A stretch of DNA of 64,000 bases from Cavia porcellus (lineage: Eukaryota > Chordata > Mammalia > Rodentia > Caviidae): positions 32,208,785 through 32,272,784 of the forward strand of contig NW_026947502.1 in NCBI RefSeq assembly GCF_034190915.1, read 5' to 3'. Shown here in pieces: positions 35,565 to 43,590 of this stretch; the stretch's first letter is position 1, and each line of letters opens with the position of its first letter. Under the pieces are notes generated by a model. The model saw only the letters and a list, made by a program, of their open reading frames with translations, did not search any database and was not told the DNA's origin. The position numbers and the translations under genes were made by a program.

Positions 35565-35705
35565 CGTCTTAATTAAATCCTCCCCCAGGGAGAGTGAGGA
35601 TGTCAAGTCTGGCTTGGCTGGCTTTTAATTGAAGTGTTAATTTGCTGCTGCAAGAGTGAAGGCCCTGCAGTTTGTGAGCCTTCATTTGCTGCCATCCTAA
35701 GCTGA
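35565..35705. promoter_or_regulatory. Candidate conserved non-coding element with TAAT cores
   Basis: Several homeodomain-type cores cluster in about 140 bp: 'cgtcttaattaaatcctccc', 'ggcttttaattgaagtgtta' and 'atttgctgctgcaagag', with no recognisable repeat. The function is inferred from texture only. Confidence 0.25.
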
Positions 35706-36429
35706 TTAGCCTTCTGGGGGTGGGGGTAGGGTGGGGGCAGACCATCGGCAGGGGAGCTAGCTGGGCCAGAATCAGGCCTGGAGCTGCCTTGTGGAGAGGA
35801 GGGCGGGCCAGGGCTGAAGCCTTGTGCACCTGCCTCATCCTGCCCACCAGCCGCCAGGCAAACACCTGCCCCAGTAGGCTTCCAAGGCATTGACCTGCTT
35901 TCCGGGAAAGCACCCCTCTCCATCTCCATCATAAAGACCCACCTTTCTCCTGTGAGGCTTCTGCTCAGACACTATTGTCTGTGGCATGGACAGTCAGTTC
36001 CTTAGCTTGACGCTCCAGGCCCCCCAGAAACACCTCCTCTCCTTCCCTCCCTCATCTCTGCCAGGCTGGTCTGCTCCCTATCCCCAGCTCACTGTCCAGC
36101 TTCCTTCCAGCTCTGCAATCTGATGTGCCTCCTTTTGGAATGTGCTGCTTCAAGTTCCTTTATCAAACACCTCCTCCAAGAAGCCTTTCCAGTCTGCTTA
36201 AACTGTCAGGAACAGGTATCACAGTTATCAAAGAACTAGATGAGCTAGGAAGAAAAGGAGCTGAGAGGTACACTTGCCTGGGCATCTGGGCAGAGCTGGG
36301 CAGCCAGTCCTTGAGAAGGACAGGAGCAGACTGCACTCCCTACAGTCCCTCTCTGCTGCTCCTCGCTGGGGTGAGTCTGGCTCAGGGTTCACAGGCTCTG
36401 TAGGTGAACAGTCTCTGTGAATAGCCTGT

Positions 36430-36515
36430 CCTGGCCACTCAGCAGCTAGGTGATTCTGAGTAAGTGACTTCAGCTTTCTGGCCTCGGTTTTCTTGTTTGT
36501 AAAATGCTAACAGTG
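36430..36515 (+). repeat. MIR-like SINE fragment
   Basis: 'ctaggtgattctgagtaagt', 'gacttcagctttctggcctc', 'ggttttcttgtttgtaaaat' follow the MIR order on the plus strand. Confidence 0.55.
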
Positions 36516-36876
36516 CAAGTGCATGCTCCTAACTTGAGGCACTACTCAGGAGGATGCTTCGGGGTTCCCAGGTCCAACCTCAGGACAACCAAATCTTCAG
36601 CCACACTCTGCCCTCCTGGATCCTCCCTCCCTCTCTTCCTCCCTGCCTTTCCTGTGGCCATGGACCCAGCTCCTTATCTCTTGGGCTTGCTATTCTGTGT
36701 CTTTGGTCCCTTCTTCCCAGAAGGCACTGCAGCAGCTTCTGCCAGTGTTACAGGCTGGCACATAAGCGGAGTCTAAGAACCACCCACTCCTAGGTGAGTG
36801 GTCCGTACACGGTTCCCTTCCTTCAATGAATCCTTCATTTTACATCATGGCTCCAGTTAGCTACAGAATGGACTTG

Positions 36877-36879
<3 letters not shown>

Positions 36880-36942
<63 letters not shown>

Positions 36943-37065
36943 TCTTCTCCTTTGTTCTCCTTGTCCTTCCTCTCTCTCCTTCCCCCTCTCTTTCTTTCTC
37001 TCCCTTCCTCTACCTGTCCCTCCTTCCTGTCCCTTTCTTGACTTTTCTTTCTCTCTTTCTGGTTT
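36880..37065. repeat. CT dinucleotide microsatellite and polypyrimidine tail
   Basis: About 30 CT units (36880-36940) are followed by more than 100 bases of imperfect CT-rich sequence. It produces artefactual Ser/Leu and Arg/Glu open frames on the two strands. Confidence 0.95.
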
Positions 37066-37599
37066 TGTTCTCATGAGAAAGCAAAACAGCTACCATCTAC
37101 TTCAGATTTACAATGTATAAACTTGACAAATATAGACAAGAGAAAATGCAAATTTCTTTCTCACTAATTCCACCAAAGGTCTTGCAAAGTAGTCTCCCTG
37201 CCTAACTGGGATCACTTATATATTCAACATTTGCACTTCCTTGGAAGTGTAATGGTAGACCACAGGAAATTGTAATTCTTAGCATGTCCAGTATTGTTTG
37301 CCAACACTTACGCATCATGGAAAAAGTATAGTCTCTACGTCCATGGAAAGCACTTGGTCTAGGTGCCTTGGAATGACCTCACACATGAGTTCTTAGGGAT
37401 TCTCAAAGTCAGGTTGTATTTTTGTTAAGCTTTATTTAAATCTCGTCTCAGTTCAATTGACAGGAAACTGAAATAACATCCTACTTGCCAGATGGCATTT
37501 CTGGTTGGCATGTAGGAGAAACTGACTTGTGTGACTACTGAGATTCGGAGCCAGCAAGGAGGCTGGGGTTGTGTGCCTGGAGAGGCATGCACAGGCGCT

Positions 37600-37795
37600 C
37601 CTCTTGAGCTCCTCAGTGATAGGGTGATTATGGTCACCATTAATTAAATATGTGCTGTACCTTGCGCAGCAGTCCTCACAGCTATCCATGAGGCAGAAGC
37701 TCTTATCATCTGCAGTTTACACCTGAGGAATCAGAGGTGCACAGAGATAAGCAACTAACCCAAAATAACTCAGCTAGGGAGCAAAGAAGAATGAA
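37600..37795 (+). repeat. MIR-like SINE fragment
   Basis: 'tccatgaggcagaagctctt', 'atcatctgcagtttacacct', 'gaggaatcagaggtgcacag', 'taactcagctagggagcaaa' match the MIR core and 3' region. Confidence 0.6.
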
Positions 37796-38527
37796 TTCCT
37801 GGGGCTGGTGTGGAGGCACTGGGTTATTTAAAAGGCCAGTGACAATCATAGCCACTGTGTTGCTGCTTACTGTTCTGTCTTCTATAAGGCCATAACATAG
37901 TCCTACTTGGGGTTCTTCCTCAGCTTTGGAGGTGCACAGCTCCCTGGGCCAGCTGTCCAGGCCCACACTTGATCACCTTATCTCATATCACATCCCTGTA
38001 TCCTAACCACAGCAGGCTTTTCACCATCAGCCAAACATGAGACCCGTGGATACCCATGGGAAAGACAGTGCAGACACGGAAGTGTTAGCATTTTAGTAGA
38101 GGCTCAATCTCAGGAAAACAGGAATAAGAGAAAAAGGGAGAAAGGAAAGAAGGGAGAATGCACATGAAGAGGGCATAGTGAGAGGACCTGTGTGTAGTTT
38201 CCAGCATAGCTGATTGCCTGCTGCCAAGAAGACATTGACAGAGAGGCTTTGTGGAGCTGCTGGCTCCAAACAGACCAGAAAAAGGCAGGAGAAGACTTTC
38301 CCCGCGACTTCACCTTCCTTTGCAGGGTGCCGGTTCCCTTGTTCTTCTGGATCACACCTGTTGGGAGCCGCGTCTGTGATAGCTCGCCTTGCGCGGCGGA
38401 CGTGCGGCCTGTGGTAAAGAGCAAAGCCTGAGGTAGATTACCCCTCCCATCGAATATGTTAGTTTCCTGCTTACCGCGTAAACAACCCGCTCAACAATAT
38501 AGTCTGCCTGGCAACTGATGATGTTAG

Positions 38528-38583
38528 CCAATCAGCTTGCCTTGCTTACTTTAACATGATTGGACACTGTACCCGTATATATA
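38528..38583 (+). promoter_or_regulatory. LTR core promoter (CCAAT and TATA boxes)
   Basis: 'gccaatcagc' with CCAAT at 38528-38532 is followed 43 bp later by TATATATA at 38576-38583. This is normal spacing for a Pol II promoter, with the start expected about 25-30 bp downstream. The 3' LTR has the same boxes at 43271-43275 and 43319-43326. Confidence 0.8.
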
Positions 38584-38639
38584 CCGGTGCCACCCCTGGG
38601 CGGAAGAAGAAGCCAGGTAGAAGCCCAGAAGTAAAAGCC

Positions 38640-38728
38640 CAAAAGGAGCCGCGGAGAGCGGACCGGTAGAGGCTTTGGGGCAGACTGAAGCACAAAAGGA
38701 GCCGCGGGGAGCGGACCAGAGGAGGCTT
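38640..38728 (+). repeat. Imperfect direct repeat in the LTR (53-bp offset)
   Basis: 'caaaaggagccgcggagagc' at 38640 recurs as 'caaaaggagccgcggggagc' at 38693, and the similarity runs on for about 36 bp ('ggacc', then 'aggctt'). It lies in the likely R region, so both transcript ends would carry it. The 3' LTR has the same duplication. Confidence 0.85.
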
Positions 38729-38843
38729 CAGCTGGGAGAACCCAGGGCAGGCTGTACGGAGAAGGAAAATAAAAAGAAAAGGTTGTCCACTACCAGACTT
38801 TGTCGTGTGTCCTTCCTGCCGGCCGGGAGCGGACATCGACATT

Positions 38844-38861
38844 TGGAGGCCCGCCCGGGGA
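38844..38861 (+). promoter_or_regulatory. Putative primer-binding site
   Basis: Two T residues after the LTR, the sequence 'tggaggcccgcccgggga' starts with the obligatory TGG. It does not match the Phe-type site of mouse IAPs or the Lys-type site of many betaretroviruses as I remember them. It is closest by eye to proline-type sites (several transitions) or threonine-type sites (first nine bases). The primer tRNA is unresolved. Confidence 0.65.
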
Positions 38862-38910
38862 CTGATCACCCCCGAGACGTGGAAGTGGACAACGCTCCAG
38901 TACAGAGCTG

Positions 38911-39030
38911 CGAGACAGGTGAGTTGGGGATAAGCCTGGGCTCTGGGTGGCGCGCACCTACAGGGCTTTTAGACTCCCCTCAGGCTCACGCGTAAGTGGC
39001 GGATTCCTTGGGCCTCACGCGGTGAGTAAC
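38911..39030 (+). promoter_or_regulatory. Leader with two splice-donor consensus sites
   Basis: 'gacaggtgagttgg' has the full donor consensus (GT at 38919-38920) and 'cgcggtgagtaac' a second one (GT at 39022-39023), both upstream of the gag start. Retroviral leaders normally carry the donor used for env mRNA. Because env is missing here, any spliced transcript would be a small RNA. Packaging signals should also lie here but cannot be read directly. Confidence 0.55.
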
Positions 39031-39040
39031 ATATTAAAAG

Positions 39041-40753
39041 ATGGGAAACATGTTAGGTAGCAACACTAAGAGCGAGGGTGGTTGTGGAGAAAGCTCTCAA
39101 GAGCTTACAAAAGTACGCAGGGTATCTGAGCAGGCCCAGTCAGGGAGCTCCCGAGAGGGGTCCGTCAAGGGGAACAAGGATGCTAAGGAGGAGGACGGGG
39201 CTCTAGCCTCGGAGTCGTCTGACTCCGAGGACGAGGGAAAGTTGAATGGCAAGGAGGCCAAAGAGACCAGCTGTCAGGAGCCTAAATCGCTCAATAAGGA
39301 GTCGCAGGGTTCTTTTCCAGCGTTGCCCCGCGAATTGCGCTCTGCTCAACCTGGTCTGCGGAGGAGTAGAGAGCTCCTGAGCGCTCCCCGGCGCGAGAGG
39401 GAGGCGAAGCCTTCCGCCCCACCTTGGGGGCCATTTCCGGAGGCGATTCCTCGCCACGAGGCGGCCGCCTGGGAGCTCTCTCCCCTTTCGCCAGAACAGG
39501 AAGTGATGCACGGGCCCCCATTTTCCGCCCAATCACGGCCGCCGTCTTATGCTCCGCCACCGGCGGGTCGGTATTTTTACAGGCGGCTTTGGCAGGGGGG
39601 ACGCTTGTCTCATGAGGTACATCCACCTGGGATAGATAGTGGCCCCTACGGGATATTTCCTGTACAAGTAGCTATGGGCCAGGGACGCAATGTATGGGAG
39701 CCTTTTGAGATAAAGCAGATTAGAGAACTTAAAAATGCAGTTACAACCTTTGGGCCGACTGCGCCTTACACCATTGCCATGCTGGAGAATCTGTCTTCTG
39801 GGCCCCTCACCCCCGCGGACTGGATTCAGCTGGCAAAGGCGTGTCTGCCCTCGGGCAGTTACCTGGATTGGCGAGCCTGGTACGCAGAGTTCTCTGCAGA
39901 GCAGGCTGAGAGAAACGCCAATCGGGGAAACCGGGGGTGGAACAAGGAAATGCTTATGGGAGAAGGTCGGCACGCTGATGACCAGACCCAGTTCCCCGGC
40001 GCTGTCTATGAACAAATCAATGCCATAGGGCTCCGCGCCTGGAAACAGGTAAGTGGTGCCGGAACAGCCTCCTTGTGTCTTTCAAAAATAATTCAGGGTA
40101 CCACAGAGCCATTTGTTGACTTTGTGGCCCGAATGCAAGATGCTGCCGATAAGATATTTCCTGATCCGGGAGTGGCTCAACCGCTGGTAAGACAGCTGAT
40201 TTTTGAGCAATGTACAAAGGAGTGCAAGGCAGCGATAGCTCCTCATAAGAACAAGGACCTCAACGCCTGGATTAGGATATGCAGAGAGATAGGGGGGCCG
40301 CTCTCCAACTCGGGAGTGGCTGCTCTCCTGGCCGCGGCTGTACAGCAGAGGGGACCTCGCGGGTTAGAAGGGGAATGTAAGGCTAAAGGGTGTTTTGCCT
40401 GCGGGGAGCCAGGACACATTAAACGTCATTGCCCAAACAATGCAGATGCTAGGCCTCGCCCTAGGAATGAAGAACCATATGTTTGTGGGCGATGCAAAAA
40501 GGGATCACACAAAGCTGAGGAGTGTAGGTCGGTCTTTGATGCTCAGGGCAACCGTATTTGTGGACAAGATGCTAGAGAGCCAAAAAACGGCCAGAGGGGG
40601 CCCCCTTCACAGGCGGGCCCCCGCCCCAGAGACAGGACAGCTCAGGGTGGCAGCCTTCAACAAGGGCCACCCCTGGGTCAGCAGGTGTGGACCTCAGTGT
40701 CGCCTCCAGACTTATACAGGTCACCATTAGGATGGATGGCGTTAGGACCCTAA
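39041..40753 (+). CDS. gag: Gag polyprotein, full length and uninterrupted
   Basis: 570 codons from the first ATG after the leader to TAA. Gag builds the particle and packages RNA. Residues 1-205 form the matrix and linker part: Met-Gly start (a possible myristoylation site, with Ser at position 7 and not the preferred 6), an acidic Ser-rich stretch near 56-66, and a late-domain motif PPSY at 167-170. Capsid starts near 'FPVQV' (206). The major homology region is at about 352-374 ('QGTTEPFVDF'). The two zinc knuckles are complete: C451-C454-H459-C464 and C482-C485-H490-C495. The C-terminal end overlaps the pro-pol frame. The sequence class is betaretroviral/IAP-like. A start at 39041 is supported by the match of the downstream domains and by the lack of earlier in-frame ATGs close by. 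No broken codon is seen. Confidence 0.95.
   Translation: MGNMLGSNTKSEGGCGESSQELTKVRRVSEQAQSGSSREGSVKGNKDAKEEDGALASESSDSEDEGKLNGKEAKETSCQEPKSLNKESQGSFPALPRELRSAQPGLRRSRELLSAPRREREAKPSAPPWGPFPEAIPRHEAAAWELSPLSPEQEVMHGPPFSAQSRPPSYAPPPAGRYFYRRLWQGGRLSHEVHPPGIDSGPYGIFPVQVAMGQGRNVWEPFEIKQIRELKNAVTTFGPTAPYTIAMLENLSSGPLTPADWIQLAKACLPSGSYLDWRAWYAEFSAEQAERNANRGNRGWNKEMLMGEGRHADDQTQFPGAVYEQINAIGLRAWKQVSGAGTASLCLSKIIQGTTEPFVDFVARMQDAADKIFPDPGVAQPLVRQLIFEQCTKECKAAIAPHKNKDLNAWIRICREIGGPLSNSGVAALLAAAVQQRGPRGLEGECKAKGCFACGEPGHIKRHCPNNADARPRPRNEEPYVCGRCKKGSHKAEECRSVFDAQGNRICGQDAREPKNGQRGPPSQAGPRPRDRTAQGGSLQQGPPLGQQVWTSVSPPDLYRSPLGWMALGP
40582..40622 (+). promoter_or_regulatory. Minus-one ribosomal frameshift signal
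   Basis: The heptamer A AAA AAC lies at 40582-40588 in exactly the gag reading phase (codons K515 and N516). It is followed by a 7-nt spacer (40589-40595) and an 8-bp perfect stem, GGGGGCCC at 40596-40603 with GGGCCCCC at 40615-40622, around an 11-nt loop. The same heptamer type drives gag-pro frameshifting in betaretroviruses. A pseudoknot may form with downstream bases, but I cannot confirm it. Confidence 0.88.
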
Positions 40754-42597
40754 ATGACATGCAAAAGCTATTGGGAGACATTAATTGGATTAGGCCATAT
40801 TTACATATACCAAATTCAGATCTCAAACCCCTGTTCGACCTTCTGAAGGGAGACCCAGATATAGCCTCCCACAGGAGGCTCACTCCTGAGGCAAGAGCTG
40901 CCTTACAGAGAGTGGAAAAAGCCTTAGGTGGGGCTACCTTACACAGAATTGAACCAGGGCGACCCTTTGATGTCTGTTTGCTACAGACTAGTCTACAGCC
41001 TACAGCGGTGATTTGGCAGAAAGGACCACTACTGTGGATACACCCTAAGGTCTCACCTGCAAAAGTCATAGAGCATTACCCGGAGGCAGTCGCTTCATTG
41101 GCCCTTGAAGCGCATGATAGAGCTGTCCAACATTTTGGCTCAGGACCACAAGCCATCCGAGTACCCTATACCGCCAGCCAGATCAAGACCCTGGCTGCCT
41201 GCATAGATACCTGGGCCATTCTGAGATGTGTTTTCCATGGGGATATAAACAATCAATACCCTAAAGACCCTATCTTGTCATTTGTCACTCAGCACCCTAT
41301 AATTTTTCCAAAGGTTACTGCCTCTGAGCCATTAGTCCTAGCAACTACAATATACACAGATGGCTCCAAGACGGGGATAGGCGCCTATGTGATCCTAGGC
41401 AAGCCCCCGGTTACCATACAATTTAAACCAGATCAGCCTCAGGTGGTAGAACTGCAGATCGTTAAAATGATTCTTGAACGGTTCTCAGAAGCCATTAACA
41501 TTGTCTCCGATTCTAGGTATGTGGTCAATGCTATGCAAGTGCTTGAGACTGCCAGTTTAATTAGATCCACTTCCACAGTGGCTGGACTGTTCCTGTCTAT
41601 CCAGACATTGCTTCAGAACAGACACCATAAGGTCTTCACCACCCACATAAGAGCACATACATCCCTGCCGGGGCCCATGGCACAGGGGAATGCGGCTGCT
41701 GACACTGCCACTCGCCCGTTATGGATTTTTACCTTACTAACACCAATCGAGCGAGCCCGTGCCTTCCATGATAAATTTCATGTTAATGCCAGGACACTAG
41801 CAAACCATTTCCATGTTTCTAGAGCAGATGCACGAGATATCGTGCGACTATGTGACTCCTGTGCCACATACAAACCTGCCATACCGATGGGAGTAAACCC
41901 TCGAGGTTTGATCCCTGGTGATGTTTGGCAGATGGACATCACACATATACAGGAGTTTGGGACTCTTAAATATGTTCATGTTTCCACAGACACCTGTTCT
42001 CACGTCATATTCGCAACAGCAGAAACAGGTGAAAAAGTGTCTAATGTGATCAATCATTGCCTGGCAGCTTGGGCCGCATGGGGCAAACCAAAAATATTAA
42101 AAACTGATAATGGACCAGCCTATATAGGCAAAGCCTTCAATGAGTTCTGCAAAATGATGGAGGTTCAATTAAAACATGGTATCCCATACAATCCCCAAGG
42201 TCAAGGAATCATTGAGAGGGCTCATAGAAGCCTCAAAGAAATTTTACAAAAACAAAAAGGGGGAGTAGGCCAAGGCCTGGCCCCAAAGGCACGATTATCC
42301 ATGGCACTATTCACACACAATTTTTTAAATTTAAATAATGATAATCGCTCCCCAGCTGTGGAGCACTGCAACCCTTCCCCCAACCATAAAGGGTGGGTGA
42401 AGTGGAAAGATGTCCTGACAGGACAATGGATGGGCCCGGATCCGGTAGTCAGCTGGAACCGAGGCGCGATTTGTGTTTTCCCACAGGAACCGGGACGAGA
42501 ACCACTGTGGATACCGGAGAGACTGACACGGGCAACAAAGCCCTCGACTGAAGATCAGACCTGCCCTACTGGAGATCCATCACAGACCAACCAATAA
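40588..42597 (+). CDS. pol: Truncated pro-pol: dUTPase N-terminus, RT connection, RNase H, integrase
   Basis: The frame is open from 40576 to the TAA at 42595-42597 and is entered from gag by a -1 shift, adding 669 residues. It begins with a pro-frame leader and a dUTPase motif-1-like 'SAGVDLSVASRL' (about 40678-40713). It then jumps to 'TLNDMQKLLGDINW', the RT thumb/connection start. Protease and the RT fingers and palm with the catalytic aspartates are absent. RNase H keeps all four acidic residues: D in 'YTDGSKTG' (about 41359), E in 'VVELQ', D in 'VSDSR' and D in 'AADTATR'. Integrase keeps the zinc H-x3-H and 'CDSC', then the D,D-35-E triad in 'WQMDITH', 'KTDNGPAY' and 'GIIERAH', and a C-terminal 'PLWIPERL'. 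Without polymerase it cannot copy itself. Whether it is translated is unknown. Confidence 0.9.
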   Translation, partial: RPEGAPFTGGPPPQRQDSSGWQPSTRATPGSAGVDLSVASRLIQVTIRMDGVRTLNDMQKLLGDINWIRPYLHIPNSDLKPLFDLLKGDPDIASHRRLTPEARAALQRVEKALGGATLHRIEPGRPFDVCLLQTSLQPTAVIWQKGPLLWIHPKVSPAKVIEHYPEAVASLALEAHDRAVQHFGSGPQAIRVPYTASQIKTLAACIDTWAILRCVFHGDINNQYPKDPILSFVTQHPIIFPKVTASEPLVLATTIYTDGSKTGIGAYVILGKPPVTIQFKPDQPQVVELQIVKMILERFSEAINIVSDSRYVVNAMQVLETASLIRSTSTVAGLFLSIQTLLQNRHHKVFTTHIRAHTSLPGPMAQGNAAADTATRPLWIFTLLTPIERARAFHDKFHVNARTLANHFHVSRADARDIVRLCDSCATYKPAIPMGVNPRGLIPGDVWQMDITHIQEFGTLKYVHVSTDTCSHVIFATAETGEKVSNVINHCLAAWAAWGKPKILKTDNGPAYIGKAFNEFCKMMEVQLKHGIPYNPQGQGIIERAHRSLKEILQKQKGGVGQGLAPKARLSMALFTHNFLNLNNDNRSPAVEHCNPSPNHKGWVKWKDVLTGQWMGPDPVVSWNRGAICVFPQEPGREPLWIPERLTRATKPSTEDQTCPTGDPSQTNQ

Positions 42598-43092
42598 GAT
42601 GAATAGAAATAGCGGTAGCCCGAAATGGACAAGAAGATCCTCAGGCATATGCATGGCTTGCTCAATTGGCCCACGACCGAGTCTAGATATGGCGGGCATC
42701 CCTCATTCTCCTCCATAAGGTGACAATACACAGCAGGGTAGGTGAGTCAATGACGGGTAAGAGCGTGCCTCCCCAGCACGACTCGACCTAAGCCAGGCCC
42801 TACCCCATCCTGCACGTAAGCCGCTGGACTGTTAGATGCTGCCCAGATCTAAATTTCTCTCCGAGGGGATTTCTTTACGGAGAGGAAATGAGTGCAAGCT
42901 TGTGTGCATCCAGGTTCCGTCCAGTTTGTGCCTGGCCCTAGAAAAAGGACGAGGGCCTCAGGGCCTTGGCAGACCATGGCATGGCCAACCAGGGTCTAAG
43001 CCAAGGACCTACGGTGGACCTACACATAGGGCATAAGCCTCTGCACCCAGTCCAGGAAGGGCTACGATGCGCACATTCATAAAAAATAAAAT
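42486..43092 (+). other. Env-less 3' region with splice-acceptor-like sites and a 39-codon leader ORF
   Basis: Where env should follow there are only about 500 bp. 'tgttttcccacag' (AG at 42485-42486), in the end of pol, is a good acceptor in the usual env position, and 'gtgcctccccag' (AG at 42775-42776) is another. A tiny frame from ATG 42599 to TAA 42716-42718 (39 codons, starting MNRNSG, with a basic KWTRRSS stretch) begins two bases after the pol stop. It could be the relic of an env or accessory-protein leader. No surface or transmembrane domain is present. Confidence 0.5.
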
Positions 43093-43101
43093 AGGGGGAG
43101 A
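43093..43101 (+). promoter_or_regulatory. Polypurine tract
   Basis: 'agggggaga' lies immediately before the 3' LTR start at 43102, preceded by an A/T-rich 'aaaaaataaaat'. This is the standard primer site for plus-strand DNA synthesis and appears intact. Confidence 0.9.
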
Positions 43102-43584
43102 TGTTGGGAGCCGCGTCTGTGATAGCTCGCCTTGCGCGGCGGACGTGCGGCCTGTGGTAAAGAGCAAAGCCTGAGGTAGATTACCCCTCCCATCGAATAT
43201 GTTAGTTTCCTGCTTACCGCGTAAACAACCCGCTCAACAATATAGTCTGCCTGGCAACTGATGATGTTAGCCAATCAGCTTGCCTTGCTTACTTTAACAT
43301 GATTGGACACTGTACCCGTATATATACCGGTGCCACCCCTGGGCGGAAGAAGAAGCCAGGTAGAAGCCCAGAAGTAAAAGCCCAAAAGGAGCCGCGGAGA
43401 GCGGACCGGTAGAGGCTTTGGGGCAGACTGAAGCACAAAAGGAGCCGCGGGGAGCGGACCAGAGGAGGCTTCAGCTGGGAGAACCCAGGGCAGGCTGTAC
43501 GGAGAAGGAAAATAAAAAGAAAAGGTTGTCCACTACCAGACTTTGTCGTGTGTCCTTCCTGCCGGCCGGGAGCGGACATCGACA
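43102..43584 (+). mobile_element. 3' LTR of the provirus
   Basis: 483 bp, with the same length, start, end and, by eye, the same bases as the 5' LTR. Since both LTRs are copied from one template at integration, the lack of differences implies a very recent insertion or recent gene conversion. Its poly(A) signal AATAAA at 43511-43516 would end the transcript. Confidence 0.95.
43511..43550 (+). terminator. Proviral poly(A) signal
   Basis: AATAAA at 43511-43516, then a GT-rich stretch with 'ctttgtcgtgtgtcc' about 25 bases on. This is the normal arrangement for 3'-end formation. Confidence 0.75.
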
Positions 43585-43590
43585 CACACC

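Larger units (their letters stand above)
38359..38841 (+). mobile_element. 5' LTR of the provirus
   Basis: 483 bp, TG at the start and CA at the end. U3 holds CCAAT (38528-38532) and TATATATA (38576-38583). The AATAAA signal is at 38768-38773, followed by a GT-rich 'tttgtcgtgtgtccttcc', so R would run from about 38605 to about 38790 and U5 to 38841. By eye it is identical to the 3' LTR. The first ~45 bases of U3 are very rich in CpG. Confidence 0.95.
38353..43590 (+). mobile_element. Betaretroviral (class II, IAP-like) provirus with 6-bp target-site duplication
   Basis: The provirus spans 38359-43584 (5226 bp) between perfect direct repeats 'cacacc' at 38353-38358 and 43585-43590. A 6-bp duplication is usual for class II elements. 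Order: 5' LTR, primer-binding region, leader, gag, truncated pro-pol in the -1 frame, ~500 bp without env, polypurine tract, 3' LTR. The LTR starts TGTTGGGAGCCGC as intracisternal A-particle LTRs do. Capsid, nucleocapsid and integrase sequences are betaretrovirus-like. CpG dinucleotides are abundant and not decayed. Against a normal length of about 7-8 kb, roughly 1.5 kb of pro-pol and all of env are missing. Confidence 0.95.

Noticed and set aside
36826..37074. Ser/Leu and Arg/Glu repeat frames
   Set aside because: They are produced by the CT microsatellite on the two strands.
38546..38869. Minus-strand frame of about 100 codons, repeated at 43289-43585
   Set aside because: It recurs only because it lies in the duplicated LTR. 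It has no recognisable domain and runs antisense through the promoter and U5.
39533..40015. 160-codon minus-strand frame across gag, and similar frames at 40572-41069
   Set aside because: These are antisense shadows of gag and pol, whose plus-strand frames contain clear domains.
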